This document shows, one piece after another, positions 63,709 to 64,000 of a DNA stretch of 64,000 nucleotides (position 1 is the stretch's first letter; every line of letters starts with the position of its first letter). Under the pieces are notes generated by a model. It did not search any database and had not been told where the DNA came from. It saw nothing but the letters and a program-made list of their open reading frames with translations. The DNA comes from Pseudovibrio sp947494035 (GTDB lineage Bacteria > Pseudomonadota > Alphaproteobacteria > Rhizobiales > Stappiaceae): NCBI GenBank assembly GCA_947494035.1, contig CANLTN010000015.1, forward strand, positions 27,121 through 91,120, written 5' to 3'. The position numbers were made by a program, and so were the translations under genes.

Positions 63709-63924
63709 TTACGCAGCAGCTTGAGTTATGTGCTGCAGGTGATTGTAATAAGCCTGATCCGGGGTATTCCAGTCAAGCGAAGAATGTGGGCGCTTCTGGT
63801 TATAAAAGGTGATGTACTGCCTAATGGATTGTCTGGCCTCTGGCACACTGGCGTAGGCCTTGAGGTAGACCTCCTCATATTTGATAGTGCGCCAGAACCG
63901 TTCGATAAAAACATTGTCGCGCCA
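63709..63924 (-). pseudogene. IS3-family transposase OrfB, C-terminal remnant
   Basis: On the minus strand I translate WRDNVFIERFWRTIKYEEVY, then YNQKRPHSSLDWNTPDQAYY, ending HITQAAA and stop. This is the end of an IS3-type DDE transposase; the Glu of DDE is the E in FIERFW. Upstream of the Trp codon the similarity is lost and a stop appears at 63982. The IS end beyond the stop is probably near TGGTCCCGTTTATTTGGACA at about 63656-63675. Confidence 0.8.
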
Positions 63925-63956
63925 TGTGGACTGGTTCGGGAAAAGTGGAGGGACTT

Positions 63957-64000
63957 CTGTTAAATTGACAACAGGAGGACTTCATGGGGCGAACACATTA
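63957..64000 (+). mobile_element. Possible left end of another insertion element, cut by window edge
   Basis: Just where transposase similarity stops on the other strand, a TGTTAAATTGACA sequence begins, followed by AGGAGG and an ATG at 63984 (MGRTH...). This could be the end and first codons of a second IS inserted into the IS3 remnant. Only 17 bases of the frame are visible. Confidence 0.3.

Noticed and set aside
1..64000. CRISPR arrays, tRNA or rRNA genes
   Set aside because: No regularly spaced repeats and no cloverleaf or rRNA sequence recognised by eye; a tRNA scan would be needed to be certain.

Overview
The window looks like a chromosomal segment of a marine, facultatively anaerobic alphaproteobacterium. 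The gene set (hybrid cobalamin pathway, UbiTUV anaerobic ubiquinone synthesis, narK1K2GHJI plus a parvulin, arginase/ornithine cyclodeaminase, RTX protease) would fit Pseudovibrio or a relative in the Stappiaceae/Rhodobacteraceae range. This placement is inferred from gene content only; no rRNA or other marker gene is present.

Layout. 1-6531 (minus): cobalamin genes cobM (cut by the window edge), a cbiG-cobJ fusion, cobI, cobL, cobH, a cbiX with a His-rich tail, and a small membrane protein, mostly joined by ATGA-type overlaps. 6962-13513: an ACT-domain protein, guanine deaminase, a 14-TM-type MFS exporter, a racemase/gamma-glutamyltransferase pair and a small Cys-rich secreted protein. 13662-18482: ubiX-ubiD (minus) divergent from ubiT-ubiU-ubiV (plus), with a near-consensus FNR box between them. 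18523-29280: GntR regulator, YqaA-like membrane protein, trans-3-hydroxy-L-proline dehydratase, glycerate kinase, MATE exporter, DUF1028 protein, PhyH dioxygenase, phosphatidylserine decarboxylase, a lipoprotein and a methyltransferase. 29383-35472: a ThDP 2-keto acid decarboxylase, a Crp/Fnr regulator divergent from deoD, and an Lrp regulator divergent from arginase and ornithine cyclodeaminase. 35767-41340: two cold-shock-domain genes, a nucleoside-recognition membrane protein, a membrane-anchored nitroreductase, an MBL-fold hydrolase and a Gfo/Idh/MocA oxidoreductase.

41500-51934 (minus) is the nitrate respiration operon narK1-narK2-narG-narH-narJ-narI-ppiC, divergent from a LysR gene. 53382-56216 (plus) holds urate/allantoin catabolism genes: ureidoglycine aminohydrolase, ureidoglycolate lyase and an NCS2 permease. 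The right end carries a decayed oxidoreductase fragment, a methyltransferase with a suspicious 5' end, a small exported protein, a 1112-residue RTX M10-type metalloprotease, about 1.1 kb of AT-rich DNA, a Bcr/CflA-type transporter and an IS3-family transposase remnant.

How the genes fit together: nitrate respiration needs a quinone pool without O2. UbiTUV supply O2-independent ubiquinone hydroxylation, and the FNR-type site would link them to low oxygen. Arginine/ornithine, hydroxyproline and purine catabolism point to use of host- or detritus-derived nitrogen compounds. I found no clear new defence system or other wholly undescribed multi-gene system. The most notable signals are a start-proximal perfect hairpin before the nitroreductase, a degenerate cold-shock paralogue, active-site substitutions in the racemase and arginase, a dispersed inverted repeat family, and the orphan RTX protease.
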